DNA from: Capnocytophaga sputigena
GTDB lineage: Bacteria; Bacteroidota; Bacteroidia; Flavobacteriales; Flavobacteriaceae
Reading direction: 5' to 3'
Length of the DNA: 64,000 bases
NCBI RefSeq assembly: GCF_900446695.1
Contig: NZ_UAVP01000003.1
Coordinates: 186,001-250,000, forward strand
Below are positions 8,282 to 17,164 of this stretch, one piece after another. Every line of letters begins with the position of its first letter. The first letter of the stretch is position 1. The position numbers were made by a program, and so were the translations under genes. The notes under the pieces were generated by a model that searched no databases, had not been told where the DNA came from, and saw nothing but the letters and a program-made list of their open reading frames with translations.

Positions 8282-9937
8282 TTATGCTTCGCAACTACTA
8301 CAGTTCACAAAGTTCATTATCATCTCTTTAGCTACTGATTGACTACGTTGATAGTACAAACTCTTCACTCCTAACTTCCATGCTTCTATCATCACTTTGT
8401 TCACATCTTTGATAGGCATCACCGATGGAATATTTAAGTTCAAACTCTGCGTTTGATCTATATACGCTTGGCGTTGTGCAGCCTGCGATATAATTTCCAT
8501 AGGAGATATTTCTTTAAAAGTTTTAAACACGTTCTTCTCTTGTTGTGTAAGCTCTTGCAAGTGTTGCACCGAACCATTATTCAAACGAATAGAACGCCAT
8601 ACATCCTCGTTGTTAAGTCCTTTTTCTTCTAACAGTTGAGTGAGGTATTTGTTTTTGCGCATAAAGTTTCCTTTGGAAAGTCCTACCTTATAGTAATTAC
8701 TTGAATAAGGTTCAATACCAGGAGAAACTTGCCCTAAAATAGCCGAACTAGAAGTAGTAGGAGCAATTGCCATAGTAGTAGTATTACGTCTGCCATATCC
8801 TTTTAGCACCTCAGGTTCTCCATAAATATGTGCTAACTCTTTAGTTGCTTTTTCTGCTTCTTCACGAATATATTTAAAAGCACGTGCATTGAATTGAGTA
8901 GCTTCAAAACTTTCAAAAGGTATCATATTGCGTTGCAAATACGAATGATAGCCTAATACTCCTAAGCCCAAAGCACGGTGGCGAATAGCAAAATTGCGCG
9001 CTGCCTGCAAATAGTAATTCCCTTTTGTTTTCTCAATAAATTCTGAAAGTACAGCATCTAAGAAGAAAACTGCCAATTTCACGGCTTTAGTATCTTTCCA
9101 TTCATCAAAAAGTTCTAAGTTCATTGATGAAAGGCAACAGATAAATGATTCGTCTTCACTTGAAGGCAGCATAATCTCACTGCACAAATTACTTGAGCGA
9201 ATAATCATATCTTTATCTTTATATACCTGAGGACGATTGCGATTGGCATTATCTGTAAAGATAATATAAGGCAAACCTTTTTGTTGGCGAGATTCTAATA
9301 CCCGAGCCCACAAACGGCGTTTTTCTACATCTCCATCTATCATCTCCTGCATCCAATAATCAGGTACGCAAATCCCGAAGAAAAGGTTTTGAATAGGGAA
9401 CTCTACATCTTTAATCTGCAAAAATTCTTCAGCATCAGGATGGTCGATATCGAGATAAGCCGCAAAAGCACCGCGTCTTACCCCTCCTTGTGACACCACA
9501 TCCATAGCCGAATCGAACAATTTCATAAAGCTCACTGCCCCACTTGATTTACCATTATCAGTAACTGCCGAACCGCGACTACGCAATTCACCAAAATAAC
9601 CAGAAGTCCCCCCCCCTATTTTGGTTTGCATAATCACCTCGCCAAGTTTGTGAGTAATTCCCTCAATACTATCAGGCACGTGTACATTAAAACACGAAAT
9701 AGGTAAGCCGCGCTCAGTACCCATATTTGCCCAAATAGGTGACGAGAAACTAATCCAGCCTTTAGTGATCATTTCTTTAAAAGCTGGCTGTAACTCAGGC
9801 TTATACAAGCGTTGTGCAGCAGCGCGTGTGATGCGATCTATTGCTCCTTCCACGCTCTCACCTTTTAATAAATAGCCTCTATTGAGGATTTGTTCAGACT
9901 CTTCGTTGAGCCACCAAATATCTTTTTCTTCGTTCAT
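8282..9937 (-). CDS. nrdA: Ribonucleotide reductase class I large subunit, no ATP cone
   Basis: NrdA reduces ribonucleoside diphosphates to deoxynucleotides using a radical delivered by NrdB. The 551-residue protein has the substrate-site Cys in PISCFNV, the active-site NLCSE triad (Asn, Cys, Glu), the second redox Cys in ICCLSSMNL, the radical-transfer tyrosine pair in LYYQRSQS and the C-terminal CSSC thioredoxin-reducible pair. It lacks the N-terminal ATP-cone. In related flavobacteria such as Leeuwenhoekiella the ATP cone is instead on NrdB. No nrdB is in this window, whereas the subunit genes are often adjacent. The upstream -7 (minus strand TTACTTTG, 9965-9958) is near-consensus. Confidence 0.95.
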   Translation of the reverse strand: MNEEKDIWWLNEESEQILNRGYLLKGESVEGAIDRITRAAAQRLYKPELQPAFKEMITKGWISFSSPIWANMGTERGLPISCFNVHVPDSIEGITHKLGEVIMQTKIGGGTSGYFGELRSRGSAVTDNGKSSGAVSFMKLFDSAMDVVSQGGVRRGAFAAYLDIDHPDAEEFLQIKDVEFPIQNLFFGICVPDYWMQEMIDGDVEKRRLWARVLESRQQKGLPYIIFTDNANRNRPQVYKDKDMIIRSSNLCSEIMLPSSEDESFICCLSSMNLELFDEWKDTKAVKLAVFFLDAVLSEFIEKTKGNYYLQAARNFAIRHRALGLGVLGYHSYLQRNMIPFESFEATQFNARAFKYIREEAEKATKELAHIYGEPEVLKGYGRRNTTTMAIAPTTSSSAILGQVSPGIEPYSSNYYKVGLSKGNFMRKNKYLTQLLEEKGLNNEDVWRSIRLNNGSVQHLQELTQQEKNVFKTFKEISPMEIISQAAQRQAYIDQTQSLNLNIPSVMPIKDVNKVMIEAWKLGVKSLYYQRSQSVAKEMIMNFVNCSSCEA

Positions 9938-9957
9938 AACTTTTTATTTTCGGGCTG

Positions 9958-9965
9958 CAAAGTAA
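9958..9965 (-). promoter_or_regulatory. Possible nrdA -7 box
   Basis: The minus strand reads TTACTTTG, one base off TAnnTTTG, and lies 20 bases before the nrdA start. No -33 element or NrdR box is evident. Confidence 0.35.
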
Positions 9966-10050
9966 CGGCTTTCTATTCGATTTTCACACCCTCTCACGAA
10001 TAAGTTATTAACAAAGTTTTCAACAATCGATAAAAATCAGTGATTTTGAG

Positions 10051-10081
10051 TTGGGTATTCCAATTGAATACTATACCTTTG
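10051..10081 (+). promoter_or_regulatory. Promoter with inverted repeat in the spacer
   Basis: A -33 TTG (10051-10053) and -7 TACCTTTG (10074-10081) are separated by 20 bases. A perfect inverted repeat, GTATTC-CAATT-GAATAC (10055-10071), fills the spacer and could be an operator. It drives the gene starting at 10102. Confidence 0.55.
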
Positions 10082-10101
10082 CAGTCTCATTCTCATCAAA
10101 T

Positions 10102-10899
10102 ATGAAAATCATCACTCTTACCACCGATTTTGGTTTGCGCGACTATTCGGTTGCCGCTGTGAAGGGAGCTCTCTACAACAAGTGTCCTAATGCCACTATT
10201 GTAGATATTTCTCATTATATTTCTCCTTTCAATATTTTAGAAACTTTTTATATCCTCCAGAATAGTTATATGCACTTCCCAAAAGGGAGTATTCATATTA
10301 TAGGAGTAGATACTGAGCGCACTGCTACAAAAAAACATCTGCTAATGTCACTCAATGGTCATTATTTTATAGGTGCTGATAATGGTATTTTTCATCTACT
10401 TTCTGAAAATTGTACTAATGTAGCTCTATATGAGTTTGATACCCAACCTTCTACACCTCTTTTTCCCACACTTTATAGTTTTACTTCAATAGCTGAGCAA
10501 ATTTACAAAGAAACTCCTCTTAATCAAATAGGTATTCCTATTGAAAAATGTAATTCAGTATCATATTTCAAACCAGAAGTATCCACAGACGAAAATTTTA
10601 TTCACGGGATAATTATCTATATAGACCATTACGGCAATGCAGTGAGTAACATTTCACATTCTCTCTTTGAAGAAACAAGAAAAGGGCGAAATTTTGAAGT
10701 AATATTCAATTTGTACTCTTTCAAAAAAGTATATAACAACTATAGTGAAATAAACGATGATGGTAAAATGATGATTCTCTTCAATGAACTGAACTTGCTG
10801 CAATGTAGCATCTACAAAAGTGATACCCGTTCAGTAGGAGGTGCTTCTTCTTTATTAGGTATCAATTGCCTCGATAGAGTAATTGTTCAATTCAAATAA
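10102..10899 (+). CDS. SAM hydroxide adenosyltransferase (DUF62 family)
   Basis: DUF62 proteins hydrolyse S-adenosylmethionine to adenosine and methionine and are homologous to fluorinases. The 265-residue sequence has the N-terminal ITLTTDFGLRDYSV motif (residues 3-16), the DISHYISPFNI segment and the conserved ADNGIF loop near 93. The C-terminal domain carries IIYIDHYGNAVSNIS. The ATG at 10102 is chosen because the -7 box TACCTTTG (10074-10081) lies downstream of the longer frame's start at 10051. It begins exactly at the conserved N-terminus. It stands alone, divergent from nrdA. Confidence 0.88.
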   Translation: MKIITLTTDFGLRDYSVAAVKGALYNKCPNATIVDISHYISPFNILETFYILQNSYMHFPKGSIHIIGVDTERTATKKHLLMSLNGHYFIGADNGIFHLLSENCTNVALYEFDTQPSTPLFPTLYSFTSIAEQIYKETPLNQIGIPIEKCNSVSYFKPEVSTDENFIHGIIIYIDHYGNAVSNISHSLFEETRKGRNFEVIFNLYSFKKVYNNYSEINDDGKMMILFNELNLLQCSIYKSDTRSVGGASSLLGINCLDRVIVQFK

Positions 10900-10921
10900 A
10901 AAATAATTTTTGGAAACTTTT

Positions 10922-10953
10922 TTTGTTTATTAAGTTTTTTTATCGTACCTTTG
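10922..10953 (+). promoter_or_regulatory. Promoter of efflux adaptor gene
   Basis: The -33 TTTG (10922-10925), a 20-base spacer and -7 TACCTTTG (10946-10953) are all consensus, 39 bases before the ATG. Confidence 0.65.
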
Positions 10954-10992
10954 CCCCCGATTTAGAACACTTAATATATTATTGTAAGAAAA

Positions 10993-12045
10993 ATGAAAAA
11001 AGTAATTACTATAGTTGTAATAGTAGCCCTTATGGGATTAATGGCTTTCCGCCTATATTCTAACAAGCAAAAGAATGCTGAAGAAGTGGCTATCGTTGCC
11101 CAAAAAGAAGCTCAAGTAGCCGTTCGAGCTGCTAAGGTAGCAGAAGAAAAAGTAGCTGACCTTTTTACAGCTAATGGTACTTTTGTAGCTGAACAAGATT
11201 TGAATGTTTCTTCAGAAATGGGAGGACAAGTAATAAAAATCTACGTAAAAGAAGGTGATTTTGTAAGAGCAGGACAAGTATTGGCTCAAACAAAAGCCGA
11301 CAGAACTAATGTTCAATTAGATAATGCTAAAGCAGCTCTCGAGACAGCTAAATCAGATTTAAAACGATTTGAAAGTGCTTTCCAAACAGGAGGAGTTACT
11401 GCTCAACAATTAGAACAAGCGCGCTTGCAACTCAAAAATGCACAAGCTAACTACAATTCAGCTGCTATTGCCTCGGGAGATACAGCAATTCGCAGTAAAA
11501 TCAACGGAATTGTGACCAGCAAAGAAGTGGAAGAAGGAACACTTGTAGCAGCAGGACAAACACTTTTTAATGTAGTAAATATTGACAATCTAAAATTGAA
11601 AATTACAGTAGATGAAAGTCAAGTAGGGCAACTAAAAGTGGGGGATGTTGTTAAAATTAAACCTAGTACCTCTACTGAATTAGTAGAAGGAAAAATTACT
11701 TTTATTGCTCCCAAATCTAACAGTGCTCTCAAATTTCCTGTAGAAATATTAGTAGCTAACAAAGATAAAAAGCTAAAAGCAGGTATGTACGCCTCTGCTC
11801 AATTTGGTAATGACAACAATGAAATTACAGCTCTTGTAGTACCTCATTCTGCTTTCGTAGGTAGTGTTAGTCAAAACAAAATCTTCAAAATTGTAAACAA
11901 CAAAGCCGAAATGGTAAATGTAAAAAGTGGTCGTAACTTTGGCGATAAAGTGGAAATCATCAGCGGACTTACAGCTGGTGATGAAGTGATTACCAGTGGT
12001 CAAATAAATATCGATAATGGTACTCCTATAAAAATAGTGCAATAA
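10993..12045 (+). CDS. Efflux RND-type periplasmic adaptor (HlyD/MFP family)
   Basis: Membrane-fusion proteins bridge an inner-membrane pump and an outer-membrane TolC channel. The 350-residue protein has an N-terminal membrane anchor (about 4-22) and a lipoyl/biotinyl half (SSEMGGQVIKIYVKEGDFVRAGQVLA, about 73-100). An alpha-hairpin (about 105-155), the returning lipoyl half (IRSKINGIVTSKEVEEG), a beta-barrel and a membrane-proximal domain ending near residue 348 follow. It lacks a lipobox. It is usually followed by an RND permease gene, but here the next gene is convergent tsaC, so it is an orphan adaptor. It is AT-rich like its neighbours and has its own promoter. Confidence 0.9.
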   Translation: MKKVITIVVIVALMGLMAFRLYSNKQKNAEEVAIVAQKEAQVAVRAAKVAEEKVADLFTANGTFVAEQDLNVSSEMGGQVIKIYVKEGDFVRAGQVLAQTKADRTNVQLDNAKAALETAKSDLKRFESAFQTGGVTAQQLEQARLQLKNAQANYNSAAIASGDTAIRSKINGIVTSKEVEEGTLVAAGQTLFNVVNIDNLKLKITVDESQVGQLKVGDVVKIKPSTSTELVEGKITFIAPKSNSALKFPVEILVANKDKKLKAGMYASAQFGNDNNEITALVVPHSAFVGSVSQNKIFKIVNNKAEMVNVKSGRNFGDKVEIISGLTAGDEVITSGQINIDNGTPIKIVQ

Positions 12046-12056
12046 CTGTACTATTT
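12032..12056. terminator. Hairpin across the convergent stops of adaptor and tsaC
   Basis: AAATAGTGCA (12032-12041) can pair with TGTACTATTT (12047-12056) around a 5-base loop, with one wobble. The stem contains the adaptor stop region and touches the tsaC stop. There is no strong T-run, so termination strength is uncertain. Confidence 0.45.
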
Positions 12057-12612
12057 ATCTCAATATTAAAATCTCTCCGTCTGCATCAAAACGTATCAGT
12101 CGTGAGGGATTTTTTATTTGGGTATCATCTTGACGATAGGGCACTACATAATCACATTGTGCAATAATTTTAGGGTCAATCAACTGATAATACAAAGGTG
12201 TTGGTTCTCCACTGATATTAGCAGATGTAGAGACTATAGGCTTGCCAAAATCAGCAATCATTTGTTGGCAGAAAGCATCTTGTACAACTCTAATGGCTAC
12301 AGTATCATCAGCAGCTATTACATTTTTAGCCAAATGCAAAGGGTGACTATAGATGATAGTGGTAGGTTCTTGCAAAGTTTGAAGATAAGCGAGTACCTTA
12401 GAAGGAACAGCTGTTACATATTGTTGCAACATTTGTATATCACTCACTAAAATGATAAGACTTTTGCTTTCACTCCGCTGTTTTATTTGGAAAATTTTGG
12501 CTACTGCTTCAGGATTTGTAGCATCACACCCCAACCCCCAAACTGTATCAGTGGGGTATAGAATTATCTTCCCTTCCTTTAATATTTCAGTTATCAGATG
12601 GTTATTTGCCAT
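12055..12612 (-). CDS. tsaC: Threonylcarbamoyl-AMP synthase (TsaC/YrdC/Sua5 family)
   Basis: This enzyme makes L-threonylcarbamoyladenylate from threonine, bicarbonate and ATP, the first step of the t6A37 modification of ANN-decoding tRNAs. The 185-residue length is that of the short TsaC form without a Sua5 extension. The ILYPTDTVWGLGCDA motif (about 17-31), the KQRSESKSLIILV nucleotide-binding segment and the KPIVSTSANISGEPTP loop (about 129-144) are present. It is convergent with the efflux adaptor and divergent from the FUSC gene. Assignment is firm. Confidence 0.93.
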   Translation of the reverse strand: MANNHLITEILKEGKIILYPTDTVWGLGCDATNPEAVAKIFQIKQRSESKSLIILVSDIQMLQQYVTAVPSKVLAYLQTLQEPTTIIYSHPLHLAKNVIAADDTVAIRVVQDAFCQQMIADFGKPIVSTSANISGEPTPLYYQLIDPKIIAQCDYVVPYRQDDTQIKNPSRLIRFDADGEILILR

Positions 12613-12628
12613 TAGTTTTGTAATTTTG
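12613..12628 (+). promoter_or_regulatory. Tandem -7 boxes before the FUSC gene
   Basis: TAGTTTTG (12613-12620) is directly followed by TAATTTTG (12621-12628). Both match TAnnTTTG and lie 20-28 bases before the ATG at 12649. Either could be used. Confidence 0.5.
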
Positions 12629-12648
12629 CCTGCAAATATATGTAAAAA

Positions 12649-14841
12649 ATGTATACCTCCATCATATCTTTCTTTAAAAGTTTTTCTTTTTTCAAAGGCT
12701 GCCTGAAAACTATTGCGGTGCTTATTCCCTTAGGATTAGGTCTTTGGCTTGACTTATTGGATATTGGTATCCCTATGGCTTTGAGTGTGATTGCCATTTC
12801 TCCCAGTGATATCCCAGGAAATCAAAAACATCTCTATGGAGGGCTTTTTATAGCAACATTGCTAGCAACTCTCAGCTGTGTTTTAGTAAACCTTACTGCT
12901 CCTTATGAGTACTTGTTACTGCCTACTATTTTTCTGCTCACCTTTGGCAATGCTTACATTTCGTTATATGGACATCGCGCTACAATGGTAGCTTTTGCAG
13001 GTTTGTTTGAGATAGCCTCTACTTTAGCCCACTTACAAACAGGATGGGGCATTGTGTTATACAGCAGTTGTGTGCTATTAGGAGGCTTATGGTACAGTGT
13101 GTTAGTATATATATTCTTAAAAATACGTCCGCGTTTATACAGCGAACAGTTATTAGGAAAATGCTTTGCTCTCACAGCGGAGTTTTTTTCAATAAGAGCT
13201 GATTTGCTTATTGCTAAAGACAGGACTGAAGGTTTAAAAAAACTCATCAATCTACAAACAAGTCTCAACGAAAATTATGAAAAGCTACGTGAAGCTGTAC
13301 TTGATTCGCGTAGCAAATCAGGTAAAACTGATTACCTACAACGCCAATTTTTGATGTTTATAGAGTTGGTAGATATCTTTGAATTAGCCTTAGCTAACCC
13401 CGTACAATACGAAAAAGTAGACAAGGCTTTTGCTAAACATCAAGAATATTTACAAACTTATGTAGATTTCCTCAAAGAACTATCAAGGCAGTTGCACCAA
13501 ATGGCAGAATATATTGGTTCACGCAAGAAGATACAATTAGACAACTGTTTGAAAGACTTATTAGCACAAACTAAAGAAAAAAACGAAAAATTAAAAGTAC
13601 TTTCAGAAGTATCGGAAGAAGATAAAGAGCGCACCTTGCTATTGCGAAATTTTTATATCTATATAGAAAGTCAGTATCATTCTATTGAAAATATCCGACA
13701 TATTTTTGAAAATTATTACAGCAACGATGCAGGGGTGCGTGATGAGAGTACTTATCGCAAGTTTGTGAGTTACCAAAACTATTCGTGGCGACGTCTCAAA
13801 GACCATATATCTTTAAAATCAACCTTTTTTAGGCACGCTATGCGTCTATCTATTGTAGTAATTTTAGGTTACCTCATAGGTGATATATTTCCTATCAACA
13901 ATGCCTACTGGATTATCCTTACCATCTTCATCATTATGCGCCCTGGTTTTGGTATCACCCAAGAACGTTCGCTTAGTAGAGTATATGGTACTATCATTGG
14001 AGGGGTTGCTTCTTTTGCTGTAATCTACCTACTCCCCTACCCCAGTTTATATCTATACGTTGCTATTTTGTGTATGCCTATTGCTTTTGGATTAATCCAA
14101 GAGAATTATATGTATGCGTCTATATTTATCACTATTAGTGCAATATTTATTTTTGCACTGATTACCCCTAATGTTTACAGCCTTATTTACGACCGCCTAT
14201 TGGATACTGTCATAGGAGTTGGGCTATCGTTTGCAGGAAATTATCTCATTTTACCTACTTGGGAACATAGTACTTATAGAGAAGCTGTTACCAAGTCGAT
14301 AAAAGCTAATATTGCTTATTTACAACAAGTAAAAGAAATTTTTAATACTGAAGAAGGAATTACTACTGCCTATAAAGTATCACGCAAAGAAGCTGTGTTA
14401 GCACTTTCTAACCTAAATACCACCTTCCAACGAATGTTACAAGAGCCAAAATTTATGCAATATAAAAATCCATCGGTATACGGAATTATTGTGATACAAC
14501 AAACTTTCTTAGCTTCAGTGGCGTCGTTTGGTATTAGGTTGAACAGCAAGAAAGTAACCTTTCCTAAGGCAGTATTCAATGAGGCAATTGAGAGTCTTAT
14601 AGCTGCTTTACAACACGCTTTAACATTGCTTACTAACCCTACAACTACCATTCAAACTGATTATAAAACGCCTATTGAGAAATTCAATCAAGTGATTAAA
14701 GAAATTATGGATACCTCTCAAAATACAAATAATTCTTTACCAATTTCAAGGCGTGAGATACAATTCTATGGAGAGCAGTTTAATTATTTATTTGGATTAG
14801 CAAAGAACTTAGAACAAAGTATTAAAACAATTAACAATTGA
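12649..14841 (+). CDS. FUSC family (YccS/YhfK-like) membrane protein
   Basis: A 730-residue inner-membrane protein of the FUSC (fusaric-acid-resistance-related) superfamily. An N-terminal bundle of about five to six helices (residues 18-160) is followed by a long cytoplasmic helical region (about 165-390). A second hydrophobic bundle (about 400-545) opens with the LRLSIVVILGYLIGD and NAYWIILTIFIIMRPGFG segments typical of FUSC_2, and a final soluble domain follows. Duplicated membrane halves and length match YccS. The substrate is unknown; aromatic acid or drug efflux is proposed for relatives. The C-terminus (KTINN) comes from an AT-rich dispersed repeat at the gene end. Confidence 0.88.
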   Translation: MYTSIISFFKSFSFFKGCLKTIAVLIPLGLGLWLDLLDIGIPMALSVIAISPSDIPGNQKHLYGGLFIATLLATLSCVLVNLTAPYEYLLLPTIFLLTFGNAYISLYGHRATMVAFAGLFEIASTLAHLQTGWGIVLYSSCVLLGGLWYSVLVYIFLKIRPRLYSEQLLGKCFALTAEFFSIRADLLIAKDRTEGLKKLINLQTSLNENYEKLREAVLDSRSKSGKTDYLQRQFLMFIELVDIFELALANPVQYEKVDKAFAKHQEYLQTYVDFLKELSRQLHQMAEYIGSRKKIQLDNCLKDLLAQTKEKNEKLKVLSEVSEEDKERTLLLRNFYIYIESQYHSIENIRHIFENYYSNDAGVRDESTYRKFVSYQNYSWRRLKDHISLKSTFFRHAMRLSIVVILGYLIGDIFPINNAYWIILTIFIIMRPGFGITQERSLSRVYGTIIGGVASFAVIYLLPYPSLYLYVAILCMPIAFGLIQENYMYASIFITISAIFIFALITPNVYSLIYDRLLDTVIGVGLSFAGNYLILPTWEHSTYREAVTKSIKANIAYLQQVKEIFNTEEGITTAYKVSRKEAVLALSNLNTTFQRMLQEPKFMQYKNPSVYGIIVIQQTFLASVASFGIRLNSKKVTFPKAVFNEAIESLIAALQHALTLLTNPTTTIQTDYKTPIEKFNQVIKEIMDTSQNTNNSLPISRREIQFYGEQFNYLFGLAKNLEQSIKTINN

Positions 14842-14847
14842 TAATTA

Positions 14848-15297
14848 TTAACGGAACTTAAAGATAATACGAGATTGAAAATAAGAAGGTATTGGTCTGC
14901 CTCTGTGTTGAGCTGGTATTAACTTAGGAAGTTTTTGAACTGCAAGAATAGCCTCTTTACGAGCATATTCAGTAGTGCCTCTACAACTAAGTACCTTCAC
15001 AGATCCATCAGTGTTTACACAAAATTGAATAACAGCTTCACCAGCATCCTCAAAAGGTCTTTCAAGATGTACTACCGATTGCAAATGCTTGTTATAATAT
15101 TCATTAAAACACTTATCTTCTTCAGATTTAGGAACAGCTTTACATTCCATAAATCTAACTTTTTGAGTAATCAATGGATAGTTACAAGCTGCCATTTCAG
15201 ATACTTCAAAAACAGAAGAATCAACTATAATTTTATCTTTGAATTGAGCATAATTTTTAAGACTCAAAAAACAACATAAACATATAAAGAATCTCAT
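14848..15297 (-). CDS. Secreted TonB C-terminal-like domain protein
   Basis: A 149-residue protein with a signal peptide (residues 1-17, MRFFICLCCFLSLKNYA). The C-terminal domain carries GEAVIQFCVNTDGSVKVLSC and ends RIIFKFR, typical of the TonB C-terminal fold used by many small periplasmic Bacteroidota proteins. The frame extends 51 bases further upstream, but the Met at 15297 starts a proper signal sequence and is preferred. Without an N-terminal proline-rich spanning region it cannot be a full TonB. It is divergent from recO, and its promoter was not identified. Confidence 0.75.
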   Translation of the reverse strand: MRFFICLCCFLSLKNYAQFKDKIIVDSSVFEVSEMAACNYPLITQKVRFMECKAVPKSEEDKCFNEYYNKHLQSVVHLERPFEDAGEAVIQFCVNTDGSVKVLSCRGTTEYARKEAILAVQKLPKLIPAQHRGRPIPSYFQSRIIFKFR

Positions 15298-15363
15298 AGT
15301 AAAGCATTTTTTAAAACTATGAACAAGGAATATCCAAGAATTATACAATCATAAAGGAGATAT

Positions 15364-16080
15364 ATGTACGAAAAAGTTGAAGCTATTGTAATATCAAACT
15401 TAAAATATAGTGATAACAGCCTCATTGTAAAGTGTTTTACTAAAACACTTGGCACACGTAGTTATCTACAACAAGGTATTCTTTCTGCTAAAAAGAACAG
15501 CCAAACCATAGCACTTTTTCAGCCTTTTACCCTCTTAGAACTCGTTGCTACTCATAAGAGTAATGGTTCCTTAGGTCGTATCAAAGAAGCAAAAGTAACT
15601 ACCCCTTATCTCTCACTCCATACTGATATATACAAAAGTACAGTAAGCCTTTTTCTTTCTGAAATATGTGCAAATATATGTACTTCTGAGGCTCCTGATA
15701 TAGAACTTTTCAACTACTTAGAAGAAAAACTTATCTATTTAGACCGCAATGAGTTTTCTGCTAATTTTCATTTAAAGTTCTTGCTTGACCTTAGTAAGTA
15801 TCTCGGTTTTTACCCCGATGATAACGATTCACATCTCCCTTTTTTCAATTTGGAAGAAGGTCATTTTACAACTATTGAAAGCAGTTCAACAGTTATTTCG
15901 GGAACTATACTTGCTCTATTTAAAAGTATTTTAATAACAGATTATCCATCTCTAAATCATATTAAAACTAATAAAAACGAACGCAATGCACTATTACATC
16001 AACTACTAAAGTACTACGAATGGCACTTCCCTAACTTTAAGAAAGTAAAATCTTTAGAAGTTTTACAAGTACTTTTTTAA
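15364..16080 (+). CDS. recO: DNA repair protein RecO
   Basis: RecO binds single-stranded DNA and, with RecR and RecF, loads RecA onto SSB-coated gaps. The 238-residue protein has the N-terminal OB domain (EAIVISNLKYSDNSLIVKCFT, then the LGTRSYLQQGI segment) and a helical C-terminal half with the conserved NFHLKFLLDLSKYLGFYP motif. The zinc-binding cysteines seen in some RecO proteins are absent, as in other flavobacterial homologues. An AAAGGAG stretch (15353-15359), four bases before the ATG, is one of the few good Shine-Dalgarno matches in the window and supports this start. Confidence 0.9.
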   Translation: MYEKVEAIVISNLKYSDNSLIVKCFTKTLGTRSYLQQGILSAKKNSQTIALFQPFTLLELVATHKSNGSLGRIKEAKVTTPYLSLHTDIYKSTVSLFLSEICANICTSEAPDIELFNYLEEKLIYLDRNEFSANFHLKFLLDLSKYLGFYPDDNDSHLPFFNLEEGHFTTIESSSTVISGTILALFKSILITDYPSLNHIKTNKNERNALLHQLLKYYEWHFPNFKKVKSLEVLQVLF

Positions 16081-16146
16081 ATCTGCTATCTATATTGATT
16101 TATAGAATTTTACAATAGTCTATAAGAAGTTTGTATCAGCAAAAAA

Positions 16147-16176
16147 TTGTCAGTTTATAAAAAAGTAGTACTTTTG
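16147..16176 (+). promoter_or_regulatory. lipA promoter
   Basis: TTG (16147-16149), a 19-base spacer and TACTTTTG (16169-16176) lie 29 bases before the lipA ATG. Confidence 0.6.
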
Positions 16177-16205
16177 AAAAATTTTTAGTTTAAAGATTAA
16201 AAACA

Positions 16206-17096
16206 ATGAATGCAGAATCACTTGCTATCAATAATATAGAAACAGATATAACCCCTACTAAAAAACCTGAGTGGATACGCGTAAAACTACCTACTGGAAA
16301 GAAATACACTGAACTGAGAAGTGTTGTAGATCGTTACAATCTTCATACGATTTGTACTTCTGGTAGTTGCCCTAATATGGGTGAATGCTGGGGAGAAGGT
16401 ACTGCTACCTTTATGATTTTAGGAAATATTTGTACTCGTTCTTGTGGATTTTGTGGTGTAAAAACAGGTCGACCTGAAAGTTTAGATTGGGAAGAACCTG
16501 AAAAAGTAGCACGCTCTATCAAATTAATGAACATCAAACACGCAGTACTCACTTCAGTAGACCGCGATGATTTGAAAGATATGGGAAGTATTATTTGGGC
16601 AGAAACTGTAAGAGCAGTACGCCGTATGAACCCCAACACTACTATGGAAACCCTCATTCCTGATTTTCAGGGAGTAGAACGTAATTTAAACCGCATTTTA
16701 GATGTTGCTCCTGAAATTATCTCTCATAATATGGAAACTGTACGCCGATTAACGCGTGAAGTACGCATTCAAGCTAAGTATGACCGAAGTTTAGGAGTAT
16801 TGCGCTATTTAAAAGAAAATGGAGCTAATCGTACTAAATCAGGAATTATGTTAGGGTTAGGTGAAAAGGAAGAAGAAGTAATAGAAACCCTTCACGACTT
16901 AAAAGAAGCTAAAGTAGATATTGTAACTATAGGTCAATATTTGCAACCTTCTAAAAAACACTTACCTGTAAAACAATTTGTAACTCCTGAACAATTTGCT
17001 AAATACAAAGAAATAGGCTTAGAATTAGGATTCCGTCACGTAGAGAGTGGAGCATTAGTTCGTTCGTCCTATCGTGCTCACAAACACTTGTTATAA
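16206..17096 (+). CDS. lipA: Lipoyl synthase
   Basis: LipA is a radical-SAM enzyme that inserts two sulfurs into protein-bound octanoyl chains to make lipoyl groups. The 296-residue protein has the auxiliary-cluster motif CTSGSCPNMGEC (about 49-60) and the radical-SAM motif CTRSCGFC (about 75-82). The C-terminal RSSYRAH serine motif, which ligates the auxiliary cluster, is also present. It is transcribed towards the pyruvate dehydrogenase E1-alpha/E2 operon, whose E2 carries two lipoyl domains, so product and substrate genes are neighbours. Identification is certain. Confidence 0.98.
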   Translation: MNAESLAINNIETDITPTKKPEWIRVKLPTGKKYTELRSVVDRYNLHTICTSGSCPNMGECWGEGTATFMILGNICTRSCGFCGVKTGRPESLDWEEPEKVARSIKLMNIKHAVLTSVDRDDLKDMGSIIWAETVRAVRRMNPNTTMETLIPDFQGVERNLNRILDVAPEIISHNMETVRRLTREVRIQAKYDRSLGVLRYLKENGANRTKSGIMLGLGEKEEEVIETLHDLKEAKVDIVTIGQYLQPSKKHLPVKQFVTPEQFAKYKEIGLELGFRHVESGALVRSSYRAHKHLL

Positions 17097-17114
17097 TAAG
17101 TATGATATAAACAA

Positions 17115-17150
17115 AAAAGGCTGCTCTTTGAAAGGGCAGCCTTTTCTTTA
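17115..17150. terminator. Terminator between lipA and the E2 gene
   Basis: AAAAGGCTGCTCTTT and AAAGGGCAGCCTTTT form an almost perfect stem, one wobble, bounded by A- and T-rich flanks. It lies between the convergent genes and can serve both. Confidence 0.85.
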
Positions 17151-17164
17151 TAATAACATTTCTC

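Noticed and set aside
12118-12450. Plus-strand frame antisense to tsaC
   Set aside because: It lies wholly within the well-conserved tsaC gene and has no recognisable protein features.
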